DNA of 64,000 bases from contig NZ_JASHKN010000002.1 in assembly GCF_030056735.1 (NCBI RefSeq), positions 248,001-312,000 of the forward strand. Direction: 5' to 3'. Source of the DNA: Rhodococcus sp. IEGM 1409. GTDB lineage: Bacteria; Actinomycetota; Actinomycetes; Mycobacteriales; Mycobacteriaceae. The notes beneath the pieces were generated by a model that was not told the DNA's origin, ran no database searches, and was given only the letters and a program-made list of their open reading frames with translations. Positions within the stretch are counted from its first letter, which is position 1. Each line of letters starts with the position of its first letter. The position numbers and the translations under genes were made by a program. This document shows positions 26,229-35,120 of this stretch, one piece after another.

Positions 26229-27926
26229 ATGCTTCCGGACCCTTTAGGTGACGCTGTCGGCGCCGACCACAAGGGCGGACGGCGATCCACTTCTCTGACA
26301 CCCTGGCTCGGTTTGGCCACGAGTCTGGCGGCCGCGTTCATGCAGCTGCTCGACGCGACCATCGTCAACGTCGCGCTTCCGAGCATCGCCGTCGATCTTC
26401 GAGCCGGCGTCTCAGCGCAGTTGCTCATGGTCAGCGTGTACATCCTGGCCTTCGCGTGTTCATTGATCACCGCGGCCCGACTGGGGGACCTGTTCGGTCG
26501 CAGAGTTGTATTTCTGACGGCCCTGTCCGTATTCGTCGCGGCCTCGTTGCTGTGCGGGCTCGCTCAGAGTGCGACGATGTTGATCGTCTTCCGCGGCCTG
26601 CAAGGGCTGGCGGCAGGTTCGATGTCCGCGCAGACATTTGCCATCATCTCGGGTCTGTTCCCGAAGGCGAGGCATCCGCGGGTGTTCGGGATCTACGGCG
26701 CGACGATAGGCCTGGCAACGGTCAGTGGACCCCTGGTCGGCGGGCTGCTCATCGAATGGAATCTCTTCGACTGGGGTTGGCGCCTGATCTTTTTTGTCAA
26801 CGTCCCCATCGGTATCGCCGCCTTGATCCTGGGGTTCTTCCATCTCGTCGATGCTCGCGCGGAGCATGTGCGCTCGCTTGACCTCATCGGCGCTGCGCTG
26901 TCGTCGCTGGCGCTGTTCTTGCTGATCCTTCCCCTGGCCGAGGGGAGGGCGCGTGGATGGCCCGCAGAGCTGGTGGTAATGCTCGCGATGTCTGTGCCGG
27001 TGGCATTGGCCTTTGTGCTCTACGAATCGCGTCTGGGGAAACGAGGCGGCGATCCTGTCCTTCGTCTCGAGCTTTTCCGCGACCGAGCCTTTGCCATCGG
27101 TGCGATTCTTGCGTTCGTATTTTTCGGGACCTTGACTTCGCTGATCTTCACCATCAGCCTGACGCTGCAGTTCGGATTCGGATTCTCCGCGCTGAGAGCC
27201 GGCGTGATGACGCTGCCGTGGGCCGTCGGTATGGGTGTGGCGGCGGTTCTCTCATCGGCGGTGTACCGGATGCTCGGAAACCGTGTCCTGATTCTGGGGA
27301 TGGTGGTTTTTGCCGGCTCGCTGATCGCGTTGTCCGTCATCCTCGAACACGAGGGAACTGATCCACGCTGGCTAGCGCTTGCCGGGCCACTGCTTCTCGG
27401 AGGCGCTGGGCTGGGACTGTTCGTGGCACCTCTGCAAACCGCGATCCTCGCGACGGTCGAGCCCGCGCACGCAGGTTCGGTGTCCGGGCTTCTCCCGACC
27501 GTTCAGCAAGTCGGTAGCTCCATCGGACTGGCATTGATCGGCGTGGTGTTCTTCTCGCTCGTGGCAGGGCAGGCGCCGCAAGCGGTGCAGGGGGAGCGGC
27601 CTGAATACGTTGAGCAACTCGAAGCGGCCGACGTGAGCCCTGGCCTCGTCGACATCGCAGAAAAGGCCTTTGTCGATTGTGCGACAAGTCAATTGACATC
27701 CGGAACGCCGATGGAGGTGGCGCCGGAATGTCGCCGCGACGGCTCCGCTGGTGCCGGGGGTCAATCCGTTCAGGTGGCAGTTGATGCCGCGTACGCATCC
27801 ACTCGGGCCGCTGCCGGCGAAGCATTTCTCGAAGCTCAGCGCCGTGTACTCGCGATCATCGCAGCAATTGCGCTCGGCATCGGATTGGCCTCGACTGCCC
27901 TTCCTCGGGTCAATTCGTCAGTCTGA
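26229..27926 (+). CDS. DHA2-family MFS exporter (14 TM, EmrB/QacA type)
   Basis: 565 aa with about 14 membrane helices. It carries the DHA2 family motifs LLDATIVNVALPSI (motif D1 region, helix 1), ARLGDLFGRR (motif A, loop 2-3) and the GATIGLATVSGPLVGGLL motif C in helix 5. A long, soluble, charged loop (about 455-520, between helices 13 and 14) is characteristic of this family. Members export drugs, lipids or siderophore-like compounds using the proton gradient. It is divergent from the acyltransferase C-B pair, so it may export their product; that is inference. The start at 26229 is an ATG. Confidence 0.88.
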   Translation: MLPDPLGDAVGADHKGGRRSTSLTPWLGLATSLAAAFMQLLDATIVNVALPSIAVDLRAGVSAQLLMVSVYILAFACSLITAARLGDLFGRRVVFLTALSVFVAASLLCGLAQSATMLIVFRGLQGLAAGSMSAQTFAIISGLFPKARHPRVFGIYGATIGLATVSGPLVGGLLIEWNLFDWGWRLIFFVNVPIGIAALILGFFHLVDARAEHVRSLDLIGAALSSLALFLLILPLAEGRARGWPAELVVMLAMSVPVALAFVLYESRLGKRGGDPVLRLELFRDRAFAIGAILAFVFFGTLTSLIFTISLTLQFGFGFSALRAGVMTLPWAVGMGVAAVLSSAVYRMLGNRVLILGMVVFAGSLIALSVILEHEGTDPRWLALAGPLLLGGAGLGLFVAPLQTAILATVEPAHAGSVSGLLPTVQQVGSSIGLALIGVVFFSLVAGQAPQAVQGERPEYVEQLEAADVSPGLVDIAEKAFVDCATSQLTSGTPMEVAPECRRDGSAGAGGQSVQVAVDAAYASTRAAAGEAFLEAQRRVLAIIAAIALGIGLASTALPRVNSSV

Positions 27927-27935
27927 GAATTGCCA

Positions 27936-27963
27936 TTGACTCGAACGTGTGTTCGAGTATTAT
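27936..27963 (+). promoter_or_regulatory. Promoter with LexA (SOS) box upstream of the HNH gene
   Basis: TTGACT (27936-27941) and TATTAT (27958-27963) with 16-bp spacing fit a sigma-A promoter. Between and overlapping them lies TCGAACGTGTGTTCGA (27941-27956), an exact fit to the actinobacterial SOS box TCGAAC-N4-GTTCGA. LexA bound here would block RNA polymerase, predicting DNA-damage induction of the gene starting at 27988. Confidence 0.75.
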
Positions 27964-27987
27964 TAGGGGTGGGGATCGGGGGATTCA

Positions 27988-29307
27988 ATGAGTGTTCTGT
28001 TGTCGGACGTGGTGTCGGGTTCTGCGGCCGGGTTGCGCGGACGTCTGTGGCGGTTGTCTGCTGCTGAGTTGCGTGCGGCTGCGGTGTCGGCGAGTGCGGA
28101 GATTCTGCGTCTGGAAGCGGTGCGGGTGGCGGTGGTGGACGAACTGTCGATGCGCCCGGATGATCAGGTAGTCGCGTGCCGCGGTGTCGGTTCGTGGTTG
28201 GCAGGCAACACGATGCTGCAGGTTCGGGACGGGAAGAAGATCGCCGCCCTCGGTGCGGCGCTGCGGCCGTTTCCGGCGGTGGCAGCGAGATTTGATTGCG
28301 GGGATTGCTCGTTCGATCACGCTGTGCTGATCGTCTCGTTTTGCGAATCCCCGCCGAAGGGGATGCCGGAGGAGGCGTTACCGCGCTGTATCGACTTGTT
28401 GCTTGCTGCTGCGTCGGGGGTGGAGGCGACGACGACGAAGGTGCGGCATGTGATCGCGACGTTGGAGCGAGTGTTCGAATCCGATGAGATTCCGCCCGCC
28501 GAAGACGTCGACCGGAACGAGCTCCGTATCGCGTCGACGCTCAATGGCCGGGTGGTGGTGCGCGGGGATTTCGATGCTCTCACCGGCGAAATGTTGCTCT
28601 CGGCGTTGTCGAATTTGACGATGCCGACCCCGGCGGCGGATGGAACCCCCGATGCACGGTCGGCGGCGAAGCGGACGGCGGACGGGTTCACCGAACTGAT
28701 CCGCCGCTATCTGGATTGCGCGAAGACCGGTACCGACGGTGGGCAGCGTCCGCACGTGAACGTGCACATCAACGCCCGGGACCTTGCTGAGCATCGGGAC
28801 TGCGCCGCTTCTACTGCTGCTGATGTGGACGACGAAGGCTCACTTGATCTGGACGTGTCGGATCTCGATGTCGGGCATATGCCGTGGTTGGGGCCGCTGT
28901 CGGTCTCGCAGACGAGGTTGTGGGGGTGTGACTGTTTCCTCTCGACCGTCCTACTCGACGATCACGGCGCACCGCTCGATGCGAAACCCGGAAAACGGTT
29001 GGTCACCGCCGAACAACGTGTCGCGTTGATCGCCCGCGACAAGGGCTGCGCGTTCCCCGGGTGTACGTGTGTGCCGGCGTGGACGGATGCGCACCATATT
29101 CGGCACTGGGCGAACGGTGGTCCGACGGTGATGACCAACCTGGTCCTGCTGTGCCGTTCGCATCACCGGTTGATGCACCGCACATCCGGGTTCGCCGGGA
29201 AATGGGCGATCCGGATCGGCGTCGACAACAAACCGTGGTTCATCCCGCCGCCCTCGATCGACCCGCAGCAGCACCCGCGACCGGCGAACACCACATTCAA
29301 AACCTGA
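27988..29307 (+). CDS. DUF222 / HNH endonuclease domain protein (13E12 family)
   Basis: 439 aa. The N-terminal and middle part is DUF222 (about 1-330), rich in Ala and Leu helices. The C-terminus has an HNH nuclease motif with Cys ligands (about 350-405: CAFPGCTCVPAWTDAHHIRH, then NLVLLCRSHHRLMH). These 13E12-repeat-family proteins are multicopy in mycobacteria and rhodococci; their exact job is not settled, though DNA-damage-linked nuclease activity is suspected. The LexA box in the promoter supports that. It is absent at this place in the mycobacterial gene order and was probably inserted together with the neighbouring exporter and acyltransferases. Confidence 0.85.
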   Translation: MSVLLSDVVSGSAAGLRGRLWRLSAAELRAAAVSASAEILRLEAVRVAVVDELSMRPDDQVVACRGVGSWLAGNTMLQVRDGKKIAALGAALRPFPAVAARFDCGDCSFDHAVLIVSFCESPPKGMPEEALPRCIDLLLAAASGVEATTTKVRHVIATLERVFESDEIPPAEDVDRNELRIASTLNGRVVVRGDFDALTGEMLLSALSNLTMPTPAADGTPDARSAAKRTADGFTELIRRYLDCAKTGTDGGQRPHVNVHINARDLAEHRDCAASTAADVDDEGSLDLDVSDLDVGHMPWLGPLSVSQTRLWGCDCFLSTVLLDDHGAPLDAKPGKRLVTAEQRVALIARDKGCAFPGCTCVPAWTDAHHIRHWANGGPTVMTNLVLLCRSHHRLMHRTSGFAGKWAIRIGVDNKPWFIPPPSIDPQQHPRPANTTFKT

Positions 29308-29336
29308 AGGCGCAAACCTCCGCGGGGACAACAGAA

Positions 29337-29381
29337 ACGACCAGCTTCGCATCAGCATGGACTCGATGGGGGGCTGGTCGT
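29337..29381. terminator. Possible bidirectional hairpin between convergent HNH and maf genes
   Basis: ACGACCAGC (29337-29345) and GCTGGTCGT (29373-29381) form a perfect 9-bp stem with a 27-nt loop. It lies in the 126-bp convergent gap after the HNH gene. The loop is long and there is no T-tract, so a terminator role is tentative. The gap also holds a short direct repeat TGCTTGGAGAA (about 29403 and 29417). Confidence 0.3.
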
Positions 29382-29433
29382 CGTGCTGGAGAAATGTTCG
29401 GTGCTTGGAGAAGTCGTGCTTGGAGAAAACGCG

Positions 29434-30075
29434 TCAGAAGATGCTCTGCGTGCGCCAGAGATCCGAGACGGAAACCCCAACGCGCTCGAGAAGTGTTCGC
29501 ACCAAAGGTAATCCGATGCCGATGACACTCGAGGGATCACCCTCGATCCTCTCCACGAACCAGCCGCCGAGACTGTCGAGGGTGAAGGCTCCGGCAACTT
29601 GGAGTGGTTCTCCGGTTGCCAGGTATGCCTCGAGATCCTCGGTGGAAGGTTGTGCAAAATGAACGACCGTTGCGCTGTGATCTGAAGCCATGCGAACGAT
29701 GCGGCCGTCGGCCACGCGCAGGACACAGTGCCCGGTCAAGAGGGTGGCGCTGCGACCGGCCATTGCCGCCCATCGCTTGCGGGCGATATCGACGCTGCCC
29801 GGCTTACCTTGAAGCTGCCCGTCGATCAGGAGCATCGAATCGCACCCGACTACCACGACGTCGGTGAGATTGTCTGCGGCGAGGCCGGGGACGATTTCGG
29901 CGGCCTTGGCTTCGGCCAACACCGTCACGACTTTTTCGGGAGCCGCGTCCGGACCGAGGTTGTCGGCAATCTTGTCCTCGTCGACACCGGAGACACGGAC
30001 AAGCGGCGAAACCCCGGCCGCCCGCAGAACTGCGAGGCGAGCCGGGGACGCTGAAGCTAGAACCAGTTGAGTCAC
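29434..30075 (-). CDS. maf: Maf/Ham1-type nucleoside triphosphate pyrophosphatase
   Basis: 213 aa. The Maf signature LVLASASPARLAVLRAAG sits at the N-terminus, with the catalytic acidic motif VVVGCDSMLL and the middle AGRSATLLTGHCV. Maf proteins hydrolyse non-canonical or excess dTTP/UTP/CTP to the monophosphate and are linked to septum control. It is 18 nt downstream of accE5 on the same strand, the same neighbour as Rv3282 in M. tuberculosis, so it is likely part of the accD5-accE5-maf operon. Confidence 0.93.
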   Translation of the reverse strand: MTQLVLASASPARLAVLRAAGVSPLVRVSGVDEDKIADNLGPDAAPEKVVTVLAEAKAAEIVPGLAADNLTDVVVVGCDSMLLIDGQLQGKPGSVDIARKRWAAMAGRSATLLTGHCVLRVADGRIVRMASDHSATVVHFAQPSTEDLEAYLATGEPLQVAGAFTLDSLGGWFVERIEGDPSSVIGIGLPLVRTLLERVGVSVSDLWRTQSIF

Positions 30076-30093
30076 GTCAGCAGATACTGATTG

Positions 30094-30435
30094 TCAGCTG
30101 CGACGGATCGCGGGGTTCAGGTACGCGTACGGCGAGAACGGCGCACGCGTGCGGTGGAACTGAGTCGGGTCGCCCCACGTCTCCGCGGGAATGTTGGACT
30201 CGGGAGCCTGACCGCTGCCGGCAGCCGCAGCGAGCACACTGACCAGTGCCGCAATCTCGACGTCCGTGGGCGAACCCTTGACGATCTTGATGACCGACGC
30301 GTCGGATGTCGACGTCTCGGTCAGCTCGGTGAGCGCGGCGTCCGTCGTGCTTCCCTCGACGACCGCACCGTTGGTCGGTGCAGTCTCCGCCAGTGCGACA
30401 TCTTCGCTGAGAATGTCCTCGGTGGTTGCGGTCAT
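30094..30435 (-). CDS. accE5: Acyl-CoA carboxylase epsilon subunit
   Basis: 113 aa. The start overlaps the accD5 stop (ATGA). It has an acidic, Thr/Ala-rich N-terminal half and the conserved C-terminal part [20 protein letters not shown], ending in the W-x-tail ([15 protein letters not shown]). Epsilon subunits occur only in actinobacteria and stabilise or activate the AccA3-AccD5 complex. The N-terminal extension of about 45 residues is low complexity, as is usual in this family. Confidence 0.88.
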   Translation of the reverse strand: MTATTEDILSEDVALAETAPTNGAVVEGSTTDAALTELTETSTSDASVIKIVKGSPTDVEIAALVSVLAAAAGSGQAPESNIPAETWGDPTQFHRTRAPFSPYAYLNPAIRRS

Positions 30436-32072
30436 AGGGGAATGTTCCCATGCTTCTTGGGCGGAAGGGAAACGGCCTTGCGCTCGAGCAGTCGCAATGC
30501 GGAGACGATTTGTCCGCGGGTGTGCGAGGGAGGAATGACTGCGTCGACGTATCCGCGCTCAGCGGCGACGTACGGGTTGACGAGTGTGTCCTCGTACTCG
30601 TTCTGCAGCTTGAGGCGCAGCGCATCGACGTCTTCGCCGTTCTTGGCGGCTTCGAGAAGCTGCTTGCGGTAGACGAATCCGACTGCTCCGGATGCACCCA
30701 TGACGGCGATCTGAGCGGTGGGCCATGCCAGGTTGACATCGGCGCCCATGTGCTTGGAGCCCATGACGTCGTACGCTCCGCCGTAAGCCTTGCGGGTGAT
30801 GACCGTGATCTTGCCGACCGTTGCTTCGCCGTACGCGTAGAGGAGCTTCGCGCCGCGGCGGATGATGCCGTTGTATTCCTGCTCGGTGCCAGGGAGGAAG
30901 CCGGGAACGTCGACGAGGGTGATGATCGGGACGTTGAACGCGTCGCAGGTGCGCACGAAGCGAGCGGCCTTCTCGGAGGCGTCGATGTCGAGGCAGCCGG
31001 CGAACTGGGTGGGCTGGTTGGCGACGATGCCGACCGAGCGTCCGTCGACGCGACCGAAACCGACGATGATGTTCATCGCGCGCTCGGCCTGGACCTCGAG
31101 GAACTCGTCGTCGTCGAGGATACGACGGATGACCTCGTGCATGTCGTACGGCTGGTTGGCCGAATCCGGGATGAGGGTGTCGAGTTCGATGTCCTCGGCG
31201 GTCAGGTTGTCTTCGATCGAACCGACGATCGGGTCGGTGATCTCGCCGCGGGGTGCTGCTGCCTGGTTGTTGGACGGCAGGTAGCTGAGCAGGTCCTTGA
31301 CGTAGTCGAGTGCGTCCTGCTCGCCGGAAGCGACGTAGTGGGCGACACCGGACTTGACCATGTGGGTGCGAGCACCGCCGAGGTCTTCCATCGTGACGTC
31401 TTCACCGGTGACCGTCTTGATGACGTCGGGGCCGGTGACGAACATCTGGGAGGTCTCGTCGACCATGACGACGAAGTCGGTCAGCGCGGGGGAGTACACG
31501 TGGCCGCCGGCGGCGGGTCCCATGATCAGTGAGATCTGGGGGATGACACCCGAGGCCTGGACGTTGCGGTGGAAGATCTCGCCGTAGAGGCCGAGCGAGA
31601 CGACACCTTCCTGGATGCGCGCGCCTGCACCTTCGTTGATGCCGACGAGGGGGCGACCGGTGCGGATCGCGAGGTCCATGACCTTGACGATCTTCTCACC
31701 GTAGATTTCGCCGAGCGATCCGCCGAAGACAGTGGCGTCCTGCGAGAAGACGCAGACGTCGCGGCCGTCGATGGTGCCGTAACCGGTGACGACGCCGTCG
31801 CCGACCGGGCGGTTGTCTGCGAGACCGAAGTTCACACTTCGGTGCCGTGCCAGTGCGTCGAGTTCGACGAAGGAACCCTCGTCGAGGAGGGCGGTGATGC
31901 GCTCGCGGGCGGTCAGCTTGCCTTTGGCGTGCACCTTGTCGATGGCGGCTTCGCCGCTCGGTGCCTGCGCCTGGGCTTGGCGATTCCGCAGGTCCGCGAG
32001 CTTTCCCGCGGTCGTGTGGATATCGGGTGCGGCCGCCGCCTCCGGCGCGTTCGGCTCTTGGACAGTGGTCAT
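30432..32072 (-). CDS. accD5: Propionyl-CoA/acyl-CoA carboxylase beta subunit (carboxyltransferase)
   Basis: 546 aa from the ATG at 32072; upstream in-frame codons to 32258 are not conserved-looking. It has the two crotonase-type halves of the carboxyltransferase (about 40-290 and 295-546). Acyl-CoA and biotin oxyanion-hole glycines are visible in [23 protein letters not shown] and [14 protein letters not shown]. With AccA3 it carboxylates propionyl-CoA (and acetyl-CoA) to methylmalonyl- or malonyl-CoA in the cytosol. It is followed by accE5 and maf and is divergent from birA. Confidence 0.94.
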   Translation of the reverse strand: MTTVQEPNAPEAAAAPDIHTTAGKLADLRNRQAQAQAPSGEAAIDKVHAKGKLTARERITALLDEGSFVELDALARHRSVNFGLADNRPVGDGVVTGYGTIDGRDVCVFSQDATVFGGSLGEIYGEKIVKVMDLAIRTGRPLVGINEGAGARIQEGVVSLGLYGEIFHRNVQASGVIPQISLIMGPAAGGHVYSPALTDFVVMVDETSQMFVTGPDVIKTVTGEDVTMEDLGGARTHMVKSGVAHYVASGEQDALDYVKDLLSYLPSNNQAAAPRGEITDPIVGSIEDNLTAEDIELDTLIPDSANQPYDMHEVIRRILDDDEFLEVQAERAMNIIVGFGRVDGRSVGIVANQPTQFAGCLDIDASEKAARFVRTCDAFNVPIITLVDVPGFLPGTEQEYNGIIRRGAKLLYAYGEATVGKITVITRKAYGGAYDVMGSKHMGADVNLAWPTAQIAVMGASGAVGFVYRKQLLEAAKNGEDVDALRLKLQNEYEDTLVNPYVAAERGYVDAVIPPSHTRGQIVSALRLLERKAVSLPPKKHGNIPL

Positions 32073-32187
32073 GGACGTGAGCTTAACGAGAGTGTGTGGG
32101 GGGCTTCGAAGGCAGGTCCGATTGTCGCGGTTTCGTGGGCTCAAGCTACTGACCAGTACATTCTCGTCGTCGTCATAGGCTGGGGCT

Positions 32188-33042
32188 ATGTGGACCGACT
32201 TGAACCGACCGCCCCTCGACGGCAATGCCCTACGCCGCGCACTCGTGCGCAGTGACAACGACGACGCGCGCGTTTTCTGGAACCGCCTCGACGTTGTCGA
32301 GGAGACCGGTTCGACGAACGCGGATCTCCTTGCGCGAGCGGCAGATCCGGATGCCGACCGTCATGTTCTGATCGCCGAATATCAGGCGAGTGCGCGCGGC
32401 CGTCATTCGCGCACTTGGGTGAGTCCGCCGCAAGCGCAGATCTCGATGTCGGTTTTGTTGTCGATGCCCGGCATGAATCTCGCAGACATGGGCTGGCTGC
32501 CGCTGCTGTCGGGAATCGCGGTCGTCGACGCCCTGCGCAACGTGGCCGAGGTGCCCGCAGAACTCAAGTGGCCGAACGACGTTCTCATCGGTGACAAGAA
32601 GGTGGCCGGAATTCTGGCCGAGGTGGCAAGGACAGCGCCCGATCCCGCGGTGGTGGTGGGCATCGGGCTGAACGTGAGCTTGGGTGTCGAGGAACTGCCC
32701 GTCCCGACCGCCACATCGCTCCTGATCGAAGAAGCATCGACCGTCGACCGTGACACCCTCGTTCGAGCACTCGCCCGCGAGTTGGCGACTCAATTCCGTG
32801 CTTGGGAATCATCGAAATGGGATACATCTGTGTTGGCTGCCGAGTACCGGCAGCGCTGCGGGACGCTGGGTAAACGAGTCCGCGCGGTTTTGCCGGGCGA
32901 CAAGGAGGTGTTCGGTATCGCGACCGACGTCGACACTTCCGGGCGCGTCGTCATCGAAATCGAGGGAACAGAAGGAGAGACCTTTGCGGTCGCAGCGGGT
33001 GACATCACACACCTTCGGGCCGCACCAGTAACCGAATCGTGA
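32188..33042 (+). CDS. birA: Biotin--[acetyl-CoA carboxylase] ligase (monofunctional BirA)
   Basis: 284 aa. The biotin-binding loop [14 protein letters not shown] (a variant of GRGRxGR) and [17 protein letters not shown] with the catalytic lysine are present. A C-terminal SH3-like domain (about 225-275) completes the enzyme. The N-terminal DNA-binding HTH of E. coli BirA is missing, so it is a ligase only and not a repressor. It biotinylates the AccA3 lysine. Divergent from accD5 with 115 bp between, as in mycobacteria. Confidence 0.93.
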   Translation: MWTDLNRPPLDGNALRRALVRSDNDDARVFWNRLDVVEETGSTNADLLARAADPDADRHVLIAEYQASARGRHSRTWVSPPQAQISMSVLLSMPGMNLADMGWLPLLSGIAVVDALRNVAEVPAELKWPNDVLIGDKKVAGILAEVARTAPDPAVVVGIGLNVSLGVEELPVPTATSLLIEEASTVDRDTLVRALARELATQFRAWESSKWDTSVLAAEYRQRCGTLGKRVRAVLPGDKEVFGIATDVDTSGRVVIEIEGTEGETFAVAAGDITHLRAAPVTES

Positions 33043-33159
33043 GCCTTGCCGGATTTTCTGGCACCAAAGTGCTAATTTTTGGCCCGGACCTGTTTCGAAC
33101 CAACCGTCCGTCCTTCATTTCACGCGACTGCGGGATTTACTTAGCTGCCTAGGGGCGTC

Positions 33160-33735
33160 ATGACCACACCGATCGTTGTTCCGACCGAAGCCGAGACGGC
33201 CGAGAGCGCCCGCCGCGTACTCACCGGTGTGACGGTGCTGCTCGGTGTCCTCACATTGGGCCTGGGTATCGCGGTACTCGCGTGGCCGGATGCCACCCTG
33301 TTCGTGGTGGCGGTTGTCATTGCGATTCAGCTGTTCGGATTCGGACTCGTCCAGATCATCCGTTCGTTCGCGGACGTGACGGCTACGGGTGGAACCCGGA
33401 CGTTGGTCGCGATCTCCGGAGCGTTGGCAGTGCTCCTCGGATTCCTCGTTCTCCGAAGCCCTTTGCAGACCGTGGTCCTGATCGCATTGGTGATCGGTGC
33501 GTGGTGGGTGTTCCGCGGCGTGCTCGACCTGGTCGATGCGGCGTCCGGCCACACGGTCGATCGCGGGCTGTCGATAGTGCTCGGAGTCATCAGCATCGTT
33601 GCCGGCGCAATCGTCCTGTTGCAGCCGGAACTTTCGCTCGACGTCTTCCGCATCGTGGTCGGTGTGTGGATGGTGCTGTACGGCATCATCATCGTCGTGA
33701 CCCCGCTGGTGCTGCGAAAGATCGCGCAGCCCTGA
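33160..33735 (+). CDS. HdeD/DUF308 family membrane protein
   Basis: 191 aa with six predicted helices in three pairs, typical of the HdeD/DUF308 repeat (for example VTVLLGVLTLGLGIAVLAWP, LFVVAVVIAIQLFGFGLVQI, GVWMVLYGIIIVVTPLVL). Each repeat ends in a W-P-D-like turn. E. coli HdeD is tied to acid resistance, but the function of actinobacterial homologues is unknown. An ATG at 33160 follows GGGG. It lies 117 bp after birA and 74 bp before the PH-domain gene. Confidence 0.8.
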   Translation: MTTPIVVPTEAETAESARRVLTGVTVLLGVLTLGLGIAVLAWPDATLFVVAVVIAIQLFGFGLVQIIRSFADVTATGGTRTLVAISGALAVLLGFLVLRSPLQTVVLIALVIGAWWVFRGVLDLVDAASGHTVDRGLSIVLGVISIVAGAIVLLQPELSLDVFRIVVGVWMVLYGIIIVVTPLVLRKIAQP

Positions 33736-33742
33736 GCGTTCG

Positions 33743-33790
33743 CCTGAAAGTCGGTGTGCCTGAACGTCGGTGTGCCTGAAAGTCGGTGCG
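33743..33790. repeat. Three tandem 16-bp repeats
   Basis: CCTGAAAGTCGGTGTG (33743-33758), CCTGAACGTCGGTGTG (33759-33774) and CCTGAAAGTCGGTGCG (33775-33790) are tandem copies differing by one or two bases. They fill most of the gap between the HdeD gene and the PH-domain gene. A regulatory role is possible but unproven. Confidence 0.85.
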
Positions 33791-33809
33791 GGATGGCAGA
33801 CTTCCCGTC

Positions 33810-34376
33810 ATGGGATATCCCGAAGACGCCCTCGCTCAGGACGAGGAACTGATACTGCATCGCCATCCTCATTGGAAGATGTTGGTGCTACCGGCGCTGA
33901 CGTTCGTGCTTGCCACGGCCGTCGCCGGGTTCTTGTTGGGCCTCGCTCAGACGAGATTGGACGGCACGGCTCGGGCCGTGTCGTCCATCGCCGTCGGAAT
34001 CGTCTGGCTCGCCGTCGTGGCGTGGCGATCGATTGCTCCGTTCACGGTCTGGAAGTTCACGCATTTCATCGTCACCGATCGACGTGTACTCATCCGCCAC
34101 GGAGTGCTCACGCACACCGGTATCGACATTCCCATGGGGCGGATCAGCAATGTTCAGTTCCGCCACGGCCTGATCGATCGAATGCTCAAGACCGGAACTC
34201 TGGTCATCGCTTCTGCCAGTGACGATCCGCTCGAGTTCGACGACATTCCGGATGTCGAGCACGTTCACGCCCTGCTGTATCACCAGGTTTTCGATTCCAC
34301 GCAGCAGCCGCCGCCGCAGCCACCACAGCGGCCGTTAGGTGAAAACGACGACCCGAACGATCGAAATGGCTGGTAA
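33810..34376 (+). CDS. Bacterial PH (DUF304-type) domain membrane protein
   Basis: 188 aa from the ATG at 33810; a GTG at 33786 lies inside the tandem repeats and is less likely. Two membrane helices (about 27-47 and 54-76: VLPALTFVLATAVAGFLLG and SSIAVGIVWLAVVAW) are followed by a bacterial PH2 domain. The characteristic FTHFIVTDRRVLIRHGVLT and GRISNVQFRHGLIDRMLKTG stretches are visible. It ends in a Pro/Gln-rich tail. The position matches Rv3278c of M. tuberculosis next to birA. Its role is unknown; such proteins are thought to act at the membrane. Confidence 0.82.
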   Translation: MGYPEDALAQDEELILHRHPHWKMLVLPALTFVLATAVAGFLLGLAQTRLDGTARAVSSIAVGIVWLAVVAWRSIAPFTVWKFTHFIVTDRRVLIRHGVLTHTGIDIPMGRISNVQFRHGLIDRMLKTGTLVIASASDDPLEFDDIPDVEHVHALLYHQVFDSTQQPPPQPPQRPLGENDDPNDRNGW

Positions 34377-34413
34377 TCAACGTGCAAAGGCGTGTTGTCC
34401 GTAGTCTGTTCGT

Positions 34414-35094
34414 GTGACTGCCGTATTGCTAGCCGAAGACGACGAGGCCATTGCTGCACCCCTCTCCCGCGCATTGGGGCGTGAAGGGTATTCGGTGACG
34501 GTCGAGCCGACCGGACCCGCTGCGTTGCAGCAGGCGCTCGAAGGTGATTTCGATCTGTTGATTCTCGATCTCGGCCTTCCCGGTATGGACGGCCTCGAGG
34601 TCTGTCGACAGATTCGTGCGCATCGCACCTCGCTCGCCGTGCTGATGCTGACCGCCAGGACCGACGAAGTCGATTTTGTGGTCGGCCTGGACGCGGGCGC
34701 CGACGACTACGTCAGTAAGCCGTTTCGTCTCGCCGAGTTGATGGCACGTGTGCGAGCACTCTTGCGTCGCCACGGTGGCCGAGAGGACACGATCGTCGAG
34801 GTCGGTGGCATCAGGCTCGAGCCGGCGGCGCGTCGCGTACTCGTCAACGGCTCCGAAATCGCCTTGGCCAACAAGGAATACGAACTTCTGCGAGTCCTCC
34901 TCGAGCATGCCGGGGAAGTAGTCTCGCGCGATACGATCCTTCGCGAGGTGTGGGGCGACGTCGAGTTACGTGGATCGAAGACGCTCGACATGCACATGTC
35001 GTGGCTGCGCCGAAAGATCGGTGACGAAGGCCCGGCCGTGGAACGCAGAATCGCCACCGTCCGCGGTGTCGGTTTCCGAATCAACACCGACTAG
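34414..35094 (+). CDS. OmpR/PhoB-family response regulator
   Basis: 226 aa, GTG start. The receiver domain (1-115) has acidic residues E8-D9-D10, the phosphoacceptor D52 (LILDLGLPGMDG) and the conserved Lys in DDYVSKPF. The winged-helix DNA-binding domain (about 128-226) has EYELLRVLLEHAGEVVSRD and the recognition helix SKTLDMHMSWLRRKIG. It is paired with the histidine kinase starting 26 bp downstream. The stimulus is unknown. Confidence 0.92.
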   Translation: MTAVLLAEDDEAIAAPLSRALGREGYSVTVEPTGPAALQQALEGDFDLLILDLGLPGMDGLEVCRQIRAHRTSLAVLMLTARTDEVDFVVGLDAGADDYVSKPFRLAELMARVRALLRRHGGREDTIVEVGGIRLEPAARRVLVNGSEIALANKEYELLRVLLEHAGEVVSRDTILREVWGDVELRGSKTLDMHMSWLRRKIGDEGPAVERRIATVRGVGFRINTD

Positions 35095-35120
35095 CTTCTC
35101 GAGAATCAGGAACTGCCGGC

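Noticed and set aside
27988-29307. Group II intron or transposon because of the HNH domain
   Set aside because: The N-terminal DUF222 and lack of reverse transcriptase, terminal repeats or target duplication identify a 13E12-family gene.
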